This document shows, piece by piece, positions 1 to 7,607 of a stretch of DNA of 64,000 bases (within the stretch, counting starts at the first letter, position 1; each line of letters begins with the position of its first letter). The stretch spans positions 806,001 through 870,000 of the forward strand of contig NZ_SDPT01000001.1 in assembly GCF_004135605.1 (NCBI RefSeq), read 5' to 3'. This DNA comes from Sphingomonas desiccabilis. GTDB lineage: Bacteria > Pseudomonadota > Alphaproteobacteria > Sphingomonadales > Sphingomonadaceae. Under the pieces are notes generated by a model, which was not told the DNA's origin, searched no databases, and saw only the letters and a program-made list of their open reading frames with translations. The position numbers and the translations under genes were made by a program.

Positions 1-1
1 C

Positions 2-382
2 CTGTTCGGTGCGCTCAACCGGCTGGGCAAGGACATCGGCGAGAGCCCGGTGAGCCCCGCCCAGGGCGCCGAGCTGCTGGGCCTGATCGCGGACGGCACC
101 ATCTCCAACACGCTCGGCAAGCAGGTGTTCGAGATCATGCTGGAGACCGGCGACGGCGCCGGCACGATCGTCGAGGAGCGCGGGCTCAAGCAGACCAGCG
201 ACACGGGTGCGATCGAGGCGGTGATCGCCGAGGTGATGGAAAAGAACGCCGACAAGGTCGCCGACTATCGCGGCGGCAAGGACAAGCTGTTCGGCTTTTT
301 CGTCGGCCAGACGATGAAGGCGATGGGCGGCAAGGCCAACCCGGCGGTGGTGAACGAGCTGCTGAAGAAGGCGCTGGGGTAA
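2..382 (+). CDS. gatB: Asp/Glu-tRNA(Asn/Gln) amidotransferase subunit B, C-terminal part
   Basis: The last 126 residues of GatB; the gene starts before the window. GatB is the tRNA-binding subunit of the GatCAB complex, which converts mischarged Glu-tRNA(Gln) and Asp-tRNA(Asn) to the correct aminoacyl-tRNAs. The visible part matches the helical YqeY-like tail of the family: [17 protein letters not shown] early on, and the closing segment with [16 protein letters not shown] followed by [10 protein letters not shown]. It ends with TAA. Housekeeping gene, recognised from these conserved blocks. Confidence 0.93.
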   Translation: MFGALNRLGKDIGESPVSPAQGAELLGLIADGTISNTLGKQVFEIMLETGDGAGTIVEERGLKQTSDTGAIEAVIAEVMEKNADKVADYRGGKDKLFGFFVGQTMKAMGGKANPAVVNELLKKALG

Positions 383-727
383 GGCGCTTCGGAGGGGCGG
401 GGGGCTTCCCCCCCACCACTCGTGTACCCCGGCGAAGGCCGGGGCCCAGTTGGGAGGCGCGCGAAAGGGCGCGCACGCTTTCACTCCATCTTCGTATTCC
501 CGCGTAGGCGGGAATCCAGGGCCAAGCACAACAACGGGTGCCGGGCGTTCGGAACCCTGGGCTCCCGCCTCCGCGGGAGCACAAACGGCTGTGGGAAAGG
601 GAGCGGCCTTAACCTCCGTCCCGCACCTGGGTCCCGGCCTTCGCCGGGATACGGGTTGCGCTTTGGGCGAGCACCGGCGGGCTGACCACCGGCGGAACCT
701 CCCGCAGCATCGGCGCGTCGAACGGCC
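383..727. repeat. Cluster of short extragenic palindromes
   Basis: The 345 bases after gatB hold no convincing gene. They contain several short inverted repeats of the type CCCCGGCGAAGGCCGGGG (from about 427), TTCCCGCGTAGGCGGGAA (from about 497), CTCCCGCCTCCGCGGGAG (from about 561) and a CCCGGCCTTCGCCGGG unit near 630. They are often followed by CCCAG or CCAGG. The same units recur at 61.5..61.8 kb. They resemble REP-like elements common in sphingomonads. Several small open frames on both strands here are by-products of the GC-rich repeats. Confidence 0.75.
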
Positions 728-1648
728 ATGACTGCCGCTACCCTCTCGCTTCCCCTGCCGCTCCAGCGCCGTCTGGAACGGGAAAGTGCGTCGCTGTTCG
801 GGGGCGACGGCATGCCGCAAATCGACTTTAGCCACCCGGCCGGGGAGCCCGCGCTTGCCGCTGCCGACTCGGTCTCCTGGCGGGTGTTCAAGAACCCGGT
901 GTCGCTGTTCATCGGCGGCGTGGCCGCGGTGCTGCTCGAGCTCGGCGAGCCGCGCGTGCGGTCCGGCGTGTGGGAGCATAGCAGCTTTCGCAGCGATCCG
1001 GTGACGCGCCTGCGCCGCACCGGGCTTGCCGCTATGGTCACCGTCTATGCGCCGGCAAGTGCGGCGGAGGCGATGATCACTGGCGTGGGCCGCCAGCATG
1101 CCCGCGTGCGCGGGGCGACGCGCGAGGGGCAGGCCTATGCGGCGATGGACCCCGAGCTGCTCGACTGGGTGCAGGCGACCGCCTCCTTCGGCTTCCTGAA
1201 CGCCTACCACCGCTTCGTGCATCCGCTCGCGCCTGCCGAGCGCGACCGCTTCTGGCGGGAAGCACAGCCGGGCGCGCGGCTGTTCGGCGCCACCGGCACG
1301 GCGGACAGCGAGGCAGGCTGGGAGGTCATGCTCGCAGCCATGTTGCCCAAGCTGCGTGCCGCGCCCGAGATCCGCGAGTTCCTGGCGATCCTGCGGGACG
1401 CACCGGCGTTCCCGCGCGCGCTGCGTCCGATGCAGCGGCTGCTGCTGCGGGCGGCGATCGACCTGCTGCCCGCGAGCGCGCGCGAGGTTCTGGAGCTTGG
1501 GCCGGAGGCGGGGCTGTCGCGCGGCGGTGCGCGGCTGGTGCGGGCCGCGGGCATGGTGGCCGACCGGCTGGTGATCCGCAGCGCGCCGCCGGCACAGGCG
1601 TGCCGCAGGATGGGATTGCCTGCGGAGTGGCTGTACCGCGCCGCCTGA
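728..1648 (+). CDS. DUF2236 / MpaB-like oxygenase family protein
   Basis: A 306-residue protein of the DUF2236 family, which includes MpaB' and is related to the latex-clearing protein Lcp; characterised members are b-type haem oxygenases. Family features are the N-terminal segment with SWRVFKNPVSLFIGGVAAVLLEL (roughly residues 55-80) and the conserved R-RTG-AAMVTVYA block with GRQHARVRG (roughly 97-130). The ATG start follows the palindrome cluster. The substrate cannot be inferred from sequence. No partner gene adjoins it on this strand. Confidence 0.8.
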   Translation: MTAATLSLPLPLQRRLERESASLFGGDGMPQIDFSHPAGEPALAAADSVSWRVFKNPVSLFIGGVAAVLLELGEPRVRSGVWEHSSFRSDPVTRLRRTGLAAMVTVYAPASAAEAMITGVGRQHARVRGATREGQAYAAMDPELLDWVQATASFGFLNAYHRFVHPLAPAERDRFWREAQPGARLFGATGTADSEAGWEVMLAAMLPKLRAAPEIREFLAILRDAPAFPRALRPMQRLLLRAAIDLLPASAREVLELGPEAGLSRGGARLVRAAGMVADRLVIRSAPPAQACRRMGLPAEWLYRAA

Positions 1649-1668
1649 GCGACGCGGTACCCGGCCGA

Positions 1669-1887
1669 TTACTGCTGCGTCAGGTCCTGGTTCTTGACCA
1701 CGCCGCCGGTGCCGGCGGTGCCGGCGAACTCGCCCGGCGGGTCGAGCGGGGAGGTGGTGCCGACCTTGGACCCGAGCCGCTCGACGTCGTCCGAACGGGC
1801 CTGCACGGCCTGCTCGATGTCGCTGCGGGTGTCGTTGTCCGCTGCGGGATCGCTGTCGGGGTGGGGGCTGCGTTCGCGGTCGCTCAT
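1669..1887 (-). CDS. Small hydrophilic hypothetical protein
   Basis: 72 residues, rich in Asp, Ser, Arg and Pro, without membrane segment or recognisable domain. The start is supported by an AAAGGAGAG ribosome site just upstream on the minus strand. It lies convergent to the DUF2236 gene and downstream of another small minus-strand gene with the same strong ribosome site, so the two may be one transcript. Likely a host gene of unknown function. Confidence 0.6.
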   Translation of the reverse strand: MSDRERSPHPDSDPAADNDTRSDIEQAVQARSDDVERLGSKVGTTSPLDPPGEFAGTAGTGGVVKNQDLTQQ

Positions 1888-1898
1888 GAAACTCTCCT

Positions 1899-2132
1899 TT
1901 ACGCGTGCATGATCGGCTGGCCGGGGGCCGGCGTGATCACCGGGTCGGCGCCCGGACTGGGGTAGTCGATGTCCGGGCCCGGCGGGCTGATCTCGGGCGG
2001 GGGCGCTGAAGGCTGGCCGGGCTCGGCCGGCTGCGGCGGTGCCTCGGGCTGGGGCGCGTCGGGCGCAGCCGGGTTGCCGGGCGGGGGCGGCGCCTCCGGC
2101 GGGGCGGCCGGGATGGGGGGCTCTACGGGCAT
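1899..2132 (-). CDS. Proline-rich small protein
   Basis: About 77 residues starting MPVEPPIPAAPPEAPPPP; nearly half the residues are Pro or Ala, so it is probably disordered. The start at 2132 is chosen over an upstream in-frame one because AAGGAGAGA lies directly before it. It is the last host gene before the tRNA promoter and the prophage. Function unknown. Confidence 0.55.
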   Translation of the reverse strand: MPVEPPIPAAPPEAPPPPGNPAAPDAPQPEAPPQPAEPGQPSAPPPEISPPGPDIDYPSPGADPVITPAPGQPIMHA

Positions 2133-2191
2133 GATGTCTCTCCTTGGACGCGCCTTGAACGCGCCAGGGATGCCCGCGGTTGCCACGACGC

Positions 2192-2219
2192 TTGCTCCAG
2201 CCTGTGTGGCTGCTATAGA
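2192..2219 (+). promoter_or_regulatory. Native tRNA-Leu promoter, now orphaned
   Basis: TTGCTC (2192-2197), a 16-bp spacer and TATAGA (2214-2219) form a sigma70-type promoter just upstream of the tRNA-Leu 5' fragment. It would have driven the intact tRNA before integration. It now drives only the truncated tRNA and, if transcription continues, the left end of the prophage. Confidence 0.6.
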
Positions 2220-2245
2220 CGCCGCCGTGCCGGCGGTGTCCGCTC

Positions 2246-2285
2246 GCGGGCGTGGCGGAACTGGTAGACGCGCTGGATTTAGGTT
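2246..2285 (+). other. attL core: 5' half of tRNA-Leu
   Basis: Forty bases from the tRNA 5' end through the anticodon loop, identical to 46521-46560 except for one base (C at 2261 versus T at 46536). Homology stops abruptly at 2285, where phage sequence begins. The fragment has no 3' half and cannot make a tRNA. Confidence 0.9.
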
Positions 2286-2288
2286 ACA

Positions 2289-2346
2289 GTCTGCAATCGT
2301 AGACTAGTCTGCCATCCGAGACGTTCCGCAATCGCAGACTTCTGCG
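2289..2346. promoter_or_regulatory. Two operator-like dyads at the left phage end
   Basis: Box 1 (2289-2312) reads GTCTGCAAT, three bases, then AGACTAGTCTGC; it contains the perfect palindrome AGACTAGTCT. Box 2 (2326-2346) contains CGCAATC followed by the inverted repeat CGCAGA-CT-TCTGCG. Both belong to the family also found near 5.2, 5.3, 20.4, 20.9, 24.8 and 44.9 kb. They lie just upstream of a host-type promoter for the polymerase gene, where a repressor could act. Being next to the att core they could also be integrase arm sites, but the distant copies argue against that as the only role. Confidence 0.6.
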
Positions 2347-2347
2347 G

Positions 2348-2377
2348 CTTACAGCGATCATTGCTTAAACGTAACAA
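2348..2377 (+). promoter_or_regulatory. Candidate host-type early promoter
   Basis: CTTACA (2348-2353), an 18-bp spacer and TAACAA (2372-2377) make a modest sigma70-like promoter. It lies directly downstream of the second operator-like dyad and about 170 bases before the phage RNA polymerase gene. It would let host polymerase start the phage programme. The match is only moderate. Confidence 0.4.
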
Positions 2378-2379
2378 GG

Positions 2380-2409
2380 CGGTCTCCCATCAGCTCTGGT
2401 GGGGGACCG
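2380..2409 (+). terminator. Leader hairpin, possible attenuator before the RNAP gene
   Basis: A ten-pair stem, CGGTCTCCCA with TGGGGGACCG (one T-G wobble), and a ten-base loop, followed by TTTCCC. The T stretch is short, so termination may be partial. It separates the upstream promoters, including the stranded tRNA promoter, from the RNA polymerase gene, and could limit leaky transcription in the lysogen. Confidence 0.45.
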
Positions 2410-2441
2410 TTTCCCGTTGGGGCTCCGCCCGTCTTCTCCGA

Positions 2442-2454
2442 CATTAGTGCGACC
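2442..2454 (+). promoter_or_regulatory. Partial copy of the putative phage RNAP promoter
   Basis: CATTAGTGCGACC is identical to the first half of the 26-bp motif at 5229 and 24750; the second half is not conserved here. It lies about 95 bases before the polymerase start codon, so it would allow the polymerase to amplify its own expression. Confidence 0.45.
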
Positions 2455-2548
2455 CTGCGGGATTGACCGCGGGAATCGCTGCGTCTAATTGGTCGGCATA
2501 AGCAGACGGTATCACATTCCCGACGTTCCGCGAAGCAAGAGGCACACC

Positions 2549-5203
2549 ATGCACGACCACGACACGCTTGTAGCCGCTCAGCGCCTGATGGAAGCCAATG
2601 ACCTCCAGGAAGGCGCCAACCTGTTCAAGGCGGCCCAGGACAAAAAGGCAGAGAAGGAAGGCTTCGACAAGCGGGACGAGGTCGCGAAGCTGATCCGCGG
2701 CGCCCTGCCGCTGGTCTCCCAAGGCATCGCGGCTTGGGTCGAGGAGACGAAGAATAAGAAGGGCCGCCCTCCGGCCGCCTTGGCCCCGCTGTCCACTGTA
2801 GACCCCGACGTGGTCGCTTTGGGCGCCCTGTCGAAGACCTTTGCAACCGTCGCCAAGGGCAAGGCGCTCTCGGCGACCTGCTGCGCGATCGGGCGGACGG
2901 TCCAGGTCGAGGTCGAGGCGAGGATGATCGAGGCGGAGGACGCGAAGGCGGCCAAGCGCTTCCTCGCGATGGTCGAGACGGCCGGCGAGCGTAAGGCAGC
3001 CAAGCGCCACGAGGAGCTGGCGGAGCAACTCGGCATCGGCCTGGAGTGGAGCCAACGCACTCAGGTCCTGGTGGGATCGACGGTCCTCAACGTCATCCTG
3101 ACGGTGCTCGGCGAAATCTTTGAGCGCGGCACGGTGACCGACCACCGCGGCACCGTTCCAGTCGTGAAGTTCACCGAGCGGGGGATTCAACAGCTCTCGC
3201 ACATGACGGAGGCCGCGGCCTGGATGCAGCCGATCCTGCGCCCGATGATCGTGCAGCCGCGCGTATGGACCCACTTCGACACCGGGGCGTACCTCGAATA
3301 CCGCCTGTCCAAGACGGTGCCCCTGGTCCGCACGTTCAACCGCGAGCACCAGATGATGGTCCGTACGGCCCTGAAGGACGGCTCGGCCCAGGAGCTGCTC
3401 GACGGCGTCAACGCGATCCAGGGGACGGCCTTCGCGATCGACCGCCGCGTCTACGACGTGATGGCATGGGTTCGCGGCGAGAACCTCCGCCCCTCCAAGA
3501 GCTTCCCAGTCTCGGACCCGGTCGAGATGCCGGCAAAGGTCAGCAAGGAGGAATGGGCGATCCTCTCCATGGAGGCCCGCACCGCCATGTCGCGCAAGCG
3601 CAAGTCGATCCGCAACATTCAGGAGGCGTCAGGGATCAACTGCGGTCTCTTTGCGACGGACCTGCAGGAAGCCGAGCGCCTGCTCGCCGTTCCAGAGTTC
3701 TACCTGCCGCACAGCCTCGACTTCCGCGGCCGGGTCTATGCCGTGCCCTACTTCAACCCGCAGCGTTCCGATCACGTCAAGGCGCTGTTCCGCTTCGCCG
3801 GCACGGTTCCCATGGGCCCCGAGGGCGGGCAGTGGCTTGCGGTCCACCTCGCCAACTGCGGCGACTTCGACAAGGTCAGCAAGGAGGATTTCCAGACGCG
3901 GCTCGACTGGGTCTATGCGAACGAGGCGGCAATCTTGGAGGTCGCGCAGGACCCCAAGGGCACCTATGCCTACTGGTCGACTGCTGACAGCCCCTTCTGC
4001 TTCCTCCAGGCCTGCTTCGAGTGGGCGGAGTGGGCCGCCAGCGGCTACAGCGGGGACTGGGAGGGCTGCATCGGCATCGCCCTAGACGGCTCCTGCTCCG
4101 GCCTGCAGCACTACTCGGCGATGACCCGCTCGGCGGAGGAGGGCTATCACGTCAACCTGCTGCCCCGCGAGAAGCCCGGCGACATTTACCGCACGGTCGC
4201 CGACGCGGCCCGCCCGACCCTGGAGTACCAAGCGTCCGACCAGTGGCTGGCCGTCCAGATCGACCGGGCCGAGGGCGACAAGGCGAAGGAGGACGCTGCC
4301 GTGCTCAAGAACCGCGCCGCTCGCATCATCCTCGACCAGGGCTTCGGCCGCAGCGACGTCAAGCGGAACGTGATGACCTACTTCTACGGCTCGGGGAAGT
4401 TCGGGATGCGCGACCAGCACATGGTCGACACAATGCGCCCGCTGGCCGACGAGGTCGCGCTGGGCGAGCGTAAGGAGCACCCCTACGCCATGCTGACGAC
4501 CCGCAAGAACAAGGAGACCGGCGAGGAGACTCAGGCGCTGGACGGCGGCTTCACCTGCGCGGCGTCGCTGGCGGCTCACGTCTATGCCGCGGTCGTCTCC
4601 GTGGCTCCTAAGGCGGACGAGGCGGCTAACTGGTTCCAGTCGGTCGCCGCCACTCTGGCCCACGAGAGCCTGCCGGTCGTCTGGCGGACCCCCACGGGCC
4701 TGCCGGTCATGCAGAAGTACAGCGAGTACACCTCCAAGCGGGTGAACCTCTGGCTCTACTCGCGTGCCGTCGACGTGCCGACTGGGGCCAAGCTGGACAG
4801 CTCCGGCAACGTCCTATCCCGTATTGAGTGCCTGATCCGTGAGGCGCCTACGAAGCGTATCGACAAGAAGAAGGCACGCTCGGCCATCTCGCCGAACATC
4901 GTCCATAGCCTCGACGCGGCCCACCTGATCCGCACGGTCGTCTTCGCGTACCGCGAGGGCATCCGCTCATTCCAGCTCATCCATGACAGCTTCGCCACCC
5001 ACGCGGGCAACACCGGCCGCTTCTTCCAGATCATCCGGGAGGCCTTCGTGAACCTGTACGAGACGTACGACCCGTTCGTGGAGCTGGACCGCTATGCCCG
5101 TAGCGTCCTCTCTGAGGAGGGACAGGAGAAGCTGCCGCCGATCCCGAGCAAGGGCACGCTGGACCTGAAGCAGGTCCTAGAGAGCGCGTATGCCTTTGCC
5201 TAA
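2549..5203 (+). CDS. T7-type single-subunit DNA-directed RNA polymerase
   Basis: 884 residues, almost the length of T7 gp1 (883). Such enzymes transcribe middle and late phage genes from phage-specific promoters. The palm motif DGSCSGLQHYSAM (about 513) carries the first catalytic Asp. The fingers helix with VKRNVMTYFYGS (about 604) carries the Lys and Tyr equivalent to T7 K631 and Y639. The second catalytic Asp is in LIHDSFATHAGN (about 813). PNIVHSLDAAHLI lies between. The ATG at 2549 is preferred to an upstream TTG because AAGAGG lies before it and the length then fits the family. It is the first gene of the prophage and has its own promoter and operator candidates upstream. Confidence 0.96.
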   Translation: MHDHDTLVAAQRLMEANDLQEGANLFKAAQDKKAEKEGFDKRDEVAKLIRGALPLVSQGIAAWVEETKNKKGRPPAALAPLSTVDPDVVALGALSKTFATVAKGKALSATCCAIGRTVQVEVEARMIEAEDAKAAKRFLAMVETAGERKAAKRHEELAEQLGIGLEWSQRTQVLVGSTVLNVILTVLGEIFERGTVTDHRGTVPVVKFTERGIQQLSHMTEAAAWMQPILRPMIVQPRVWTHFDTGAYLEYRLSKTVPLVRTFNREHQMMVRTALKDGSAQELLDGVNAIQGTAFAIDRRVYDVMAWVRGENLRPSKSFPVSDPVEMPAKVSKEEWAILSMEARTAMSRKRKSIRNIQEASGINCGLFATDLQEAERLLAVPEFYLPHSLDFRGRVYAVPYFNPQRSDHVKALFRFAGTVPMGPEGGQWLAVHLANCGDFDKVSKEDFQTRLDWVYANEAAILEVAQDPKGTYAYWSTADSPFCFLQACFEWAEWAASGYSGDWEGCIGIALDGSCSGLQHYSAMTRSAEEGYHVNLLPREKPGDIYRTVADAARPTLEYQASDQWLAVQIDRAEGDKAKEDAAVLKNRAARIILDQGFGRSDVKRNVMTYFYGSGKFGMRDQHMVDTMRPLADEVALGERKEHPYAMLTTRKNKETGEETQALDGGFTCAASLAAHVYAAVVSVAPKADEAANWFQSVAATLAHESLPVVWRTPTGLPVMQKYSEYTSKRVNLWLYSRAVDVPTGAKLDSSGNVLSRIECLIREAPTKRIDKKKARSAISPNIVHSLDAAHLIRTVVFAYREGIRSFQLIHDSFATHAGNTGRFFQIIREAFVNLYETYDPFVELDRYARSVLSEEGQEKLPPIPSKGTLDLKQVLESAYAFA

Positions 5204-5206
5204 AAG

Positions 5207-5231
5207 GTCCGCAATAGGCGACTGTCGCCAT
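5207..5231. promoter_or_regulatory. Operator-like dyad abutting a phage promoter
   Basis: GTCCGCAAT is followed by the perfect inverted repeat GGCGAC-T-GTCGCC (5217-5229). Its last base is the first base of the 26-bp putative phage promoter, so a bound protein would occlude that promoter. It lies four bases after the RNA polymerase stop codon. Confidence 0.6.
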
Positions 5232-5254
5232 TAGTGCGACCATTTGCACAACTG
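5229..5254 (+). promoter_or_regulatory. Putative phage RNAP promoter for the middle operon
   Basis: The 26-bp motif starts CATTAGTGCGACC and ends TGCACAACTG. It matches 24750-24775 at 25 of 26 positions. An A/T-rich start, a central CGACC and a TAT/TTT near the presumed initiation point recall the layout of T7 and SP6 promoters. It lies in the gap between the polymerase gene and the replication operon. Confidence 0.6.
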
Positions 5255-5292
5255 GCTTCGGCCGGTGCCCTGTGTCCCTCCTGATACTCATG

Positions 5293-5332
5293 ACCGGGGG
5301 TCGTCCACATCGACGGCTCCCGGTTCCTTTTT
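5293..5332 (+). terminator. Terminator after the RNAP gene
   Basis: ACCGGG (5293-5298) pairs with CCCGGT (5319-5324), with an inner GTCG/CGAC stem, followed by a run of Ts (CCTTTTTCTC). The position, just after the RNA polymerase gene, matches the T7 early terminator logic: host transcription ends here and the phage enzyme takes over. Confidence 0.6.
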
Positions 5333-5339
5333 CTCTACC

Positions 5340-5358
5340 ATTGCAGACTGTCGCCGAT
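5340..5358. promoter_or_regulatory. Operator-like dyad upstream of the SSB gene
   Basis: ATTGCAGAC-T-GTCGCCGAT: two nine-base half-sites around a central T. The first 18 bases are identical to the site in front of the MarR-like gene (44875). It lies 39 bases before the SSB start codon. Confidence 0.6.
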
Positions 5359-5396
5359 CGGCAGCTCACCTGCACCTACGGAATCATCACGCCACA

Positions 5397-6023
5397 ATGG
5401 CAAAACGACCCACTATCGACGCGACCTTCGGCCCGCTCATCCTCTCGTTCCCTTGCCTGAACGAGCCGGACGAGAAGTACAACGTGTACACGGCCAACGG
5501 CGTGGAGGACCCCAACTCCGCCGCGATGAAGAAGGCGAAGGCGATCCTCGCTGACGCGCTCAAGAAGTTCGACCTCGACCCCGAGGAGGCCAAGCTGCCG
5601 CTCGTCCGCGAGATGCAGAAGGACCCGAACGCTCCCGAGGGCGCCCGCAAGCCCAAGAAGGTGGCGACCGGCAAGCTCGTGCTGAAGAGCAAGAGCCAGC
5701 GCCCCCCGACGCTGTTCGACGCTGCCGGCAAGGAGATCGACCCGAGCACCGTGAGCGTCGGCGGCGGCACCAAGGCGCTCGTGCAGGGCTTCCTGGCGCC
5801 GTACGACATGAACGGTAACGAGGGCATCTCCTTCACGCTGACCGGCGTGCAGATCATCGACCTCAAGGAGAAGGGCGGCCGGAAGGCTTCCTTCGGCGCC
5901 TATGAGGGCGGCGGCTTCACCCAGGACAGCGCAAGCTCCGCGGGTGCCGACCTGAACCTCGGCGACGACAGCGACGACTCCTCGGACGACGCCACGGACG
6001 ATGCCGGCGGCCTCGACATTTAA
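5397..6023 (+). CDS. T7 gp2.5-like single-stranded DNA-binding protein
   Basis: 208 residues. It starts with the gp2.5-type N-terminal segment ATFGPLILSFPCLNEPDEKYNVY-type and ends in a strongly acidic tail (DDSDDSSDDATDDAGG). In the T7 system such a tail recruits polymerase and primase-helicase. T7 gp2.5 is 232 residues and ends in Phe; this one ends in Ile. It is first in the replication operon and its 3' end overlaps the endonuclease gene. A GTGTACAC palindrome lies at codons 30-32. Confidence 0.85.
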   Translation: MAKRPTIDATFGPLILSFPCLNEPDEKYNVYTANGVEDPNSAAMKKAKAILADALKKFDLDPEEAKLPLVREMQKDPNAPEGARKPKKVATGKLVLKSKSQRPPTLFDAAGKEIDPSTVSVGGGTKALVQGFLAPYDMNGNEGISFTLTGVQIIDLKEKGGRKASFGAYEGGGFTQDSASSAGADLNLGDDSDDSSDDATDDAGGLDI

Positions 6024-6438
6024 GGGCCGGATGCGGGGCCGCTCTGGCCTCGAAGACAAGACGATGGAGGACCTCGCCAAGCGCGGGGTCTCCTATCGCT
6101 ACGAGCAGGTCCGCCTGGGCTACGAGAAGCCCGCGAGCCGCCACAAGTACACGCCCGACTTCATCCTGCCGAACGGCATTATCGTCGAGACAAAGGGCCT
6201 CTTCGACAGCGACGATCGCAAGAAGCACGAGCTGGTCCGCCAGCAACACCCGCGTCTCGACATCCGCTTCGTCTTCTCCCGGTCGGCCTCGCCGATCCGC
6301 AAGGGCAGCAAGACCACCTACGGGACCTGGTGCGCCAAGCACGGCATCCCGTTCGCCGACAAGGCGATCCCCCAGACCTGGATCGACGAACCCGACGACC
6401 CGGAACGGCACGCAGCGATCACCGCCGCGGCCACCTGA
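6001..6438 (+). CDS. T7 endonuclease I-like Holliday junction resolvase
   Basis: 145 residues (T7 gp3 has 149). The PD-(D/E)XK core is plain: PDFILPNGIIVETKG gives Asp53, Glu63 and Lys65, matching T7 D55, E65 and K67. The family enzyme cleaves branched DNA and, in T7, helps resolve replication intermediates and degrade host DNA. The start overlaps the end of the SSB gene by 23 bases, the same order as T7 2.5-3. An internal ATG at codon 11 is the other possible start. Confidence 0.88.
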   Translation: MPAASTFKGRMRGRSGLEDKTMEDLAKRGVSYRYEQVRLGYEKPASRHKYTPDFILPNGIIVETKGLFDSDDRKKHELVRQQHPRLDIRFVFSRSASPIRKGSKTTYGTWCAKHGIPFADKAIPQTWIDEPDDPERHAAITAAAT

Positions 6439-6455
6439 CCCCTGAAAGGACACCC

Positions 6456-6962
6456 ATGGACTCGCTGAACCGCGAGGTGCTCCGCGCTGAGCTGAAGCGC
6501 GACGAGGGGTGGGTGCTCAAGCGCACCTACCGCTGCACCGAGAACAAGCTCTCTGCCGGCTGCGGCCGAAACCTCGACGACGTCGGTCTCTCGCCGGCCG
6601 AGTTGGACCTGTTCGGGGTCACGCTGGCCTACGTGCGCCGGAACGGCCTCACTGCCGCGCAGGCGGAGGTCTGCCTCGACAACGACATCGACCGCTCGAT
6701 CGCTGACCTGGACCGGCGGCTGCCCTGGTGGCGCCAGCTCGATCCGGTGCGGCAGCGGGTCCTGGTGAACATGTGCTTCAACATGGGGATCGGGAACAGC
6801 TCCAAGGGGCTGCTCTCCTTCCGCAACACCCTGCAGCTCATCCGCGACGGCAACTACCAGTCCGCCGCGAGGAACATGCTGGTCTCCAAGTGGGCCCGGC
6901 AGGTCGGCAAGCGTGCCGATCGTCTCGCCGAGCTGATGCGCCTCGGTCCCCGCAAGCTCTGA
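6456..6962 (+). CDS. GH24 (T4 lysozyme-type) endolysin
   Basis: 168 residues with the muramidase signature. Glu17 in RDEGW is the catalytic acid; ten residues on comes Cys27, then Ser33 in TENKLSAGCGRNL, corresponding to the E-(D/C)-T pattern of phage endolysins, here with Cys for Asp and Ser for Thr. No signal peptide is visible, so export would need the holin. It follows endonuclease I after a CTGAAAGGA ribosome site, exactly where T7 has gp3.5, an amidase unrelated in fold. Confidence 0.82.
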   Translation: MDSLNREVLRAELKRDEGWVLKRTYRCTENKLSAGCGRNLDDVGLSPAELDLFGVTLAYVRRNGLTAAQAEVCLDNDIDRSIADLDRRLPWWRQLDPVRQRVLVNMCFNMGIGNSSKGLLSFRNTLQLIRDGNYQSAARNMLVSKWARQVGKRADRLAELMRLGPRKL

Positions 6963-6973
6963 AAGGAAACGAC

Positions 6974-7210
6974 GTGTCCAATAAGTCCAAGCCCCTCAGC
7001 CCCCGCGCCAAGGAGGTTCTCGACTACCTCCAGGCCAAGGGCTCCGCTTCGCCCCGCGAGGCCCTGCTCGACCTCGACATCAACAGCGGCTCGTTCACGC
7101 GCCGGATCACGGAGCTGCGCGACGCCGGCTACAAGATCACTGGGGAGGTGAAGTCCCACCCCGTCACCAAGCGTCGCTACAACGTGTACACGTATGGCGC
7201 CCACGCCTGA
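6974..7210 (+). CDS. Small winged-helix DNA-binding protein
   Basis: 78 residues from a GTG with AAAGGAAA upstream. The pattern RAKEVLDYLQ, ASPREALLDL, GSFTRRITELRDAGYKI is a winged helix-turn-helix, with the wing in TKRRYNVYTYG. Such proteins are frequent in the middle region of phage genomes. It could be a transcriptional regulator, but no target is evident. A GTGTACAC palindrome sits in its last codons. Confidence 0.65.
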   Translation: MSNKSKPLSPRAKEVLDYLQAKGSASPREALLDLDINSGSFTRRITELRDAGYKITGEVKSHPVTKRRYNVYTYGAHA

Positions 7211-7379
7211 GGCGCAGCTCTCGCTACCGCTGCCGGCAATGGTCTCGATCCCACGGGACGAGTACCTAAAGCTCCAGGAGGCCGCCGAGAAGCTCGCGGC
7301 TCTGGAGGCCGGCGGCGTCGACAACTGGGAAGGCTACGCGGAGGCGCTTCGAGCCCTCTACGAGGACGAGGGCTTCTAG
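7194..7379 (+). CDS. Small phage protein of unknown function
   Basis: 61 residues overlapping the winged-helix gene by 17 bases. The middle (DEYLKLQEAAEKLAALEAG) is probably helical. The tight packing of this and the next gene (TAGTG overlap) indicates a translated operon. No family recognised. Confidence 0.6.
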   Translation: MAPTPEAQLSLPLPAMVSIPRDEYLKLQEAAEKLAALEAGGVDNWEGYAEALRALYEDEGF

Positions 7380-7600
7380 TGCCCGATCCTTTCGAGGAGG
7401 AGGCACGCCGCCGCGGAGTGTCCGTGGAGACCCTCAAAGCCTTCTATGCTCACCGCAGCGAGAGCCTCCGCAACTCCCACACGACCACGGGGCCCGTCCG
7501 GGCCACCCCGCGACCCACGCCAACACCCACGCCGACCCGGCGGCCTGGCATCCTCGGCCTCGTCGCCGATCGAGTGACCGGCGTCCTCTCGGGCCGATAG
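7379..7600 (+). CDS. Small phage protein with Pro/Thr linker
   Basis: 73 residues; the GTG start overlaps the previous TAG by one base. A charged N-terminus is followed by a TPRPTPTPTPTRRP linker and a short hydrophobic end. Function unknown. Confidence 0.5.
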   Translation: MPDPFEEEARRRGVSVETLKAFYAHRSESLRNSHTTTGPVRATPRPTPTPTPTRRPGILGLVADRVTGVLSGR

Positions 7601-7607
7601 GAGACCT

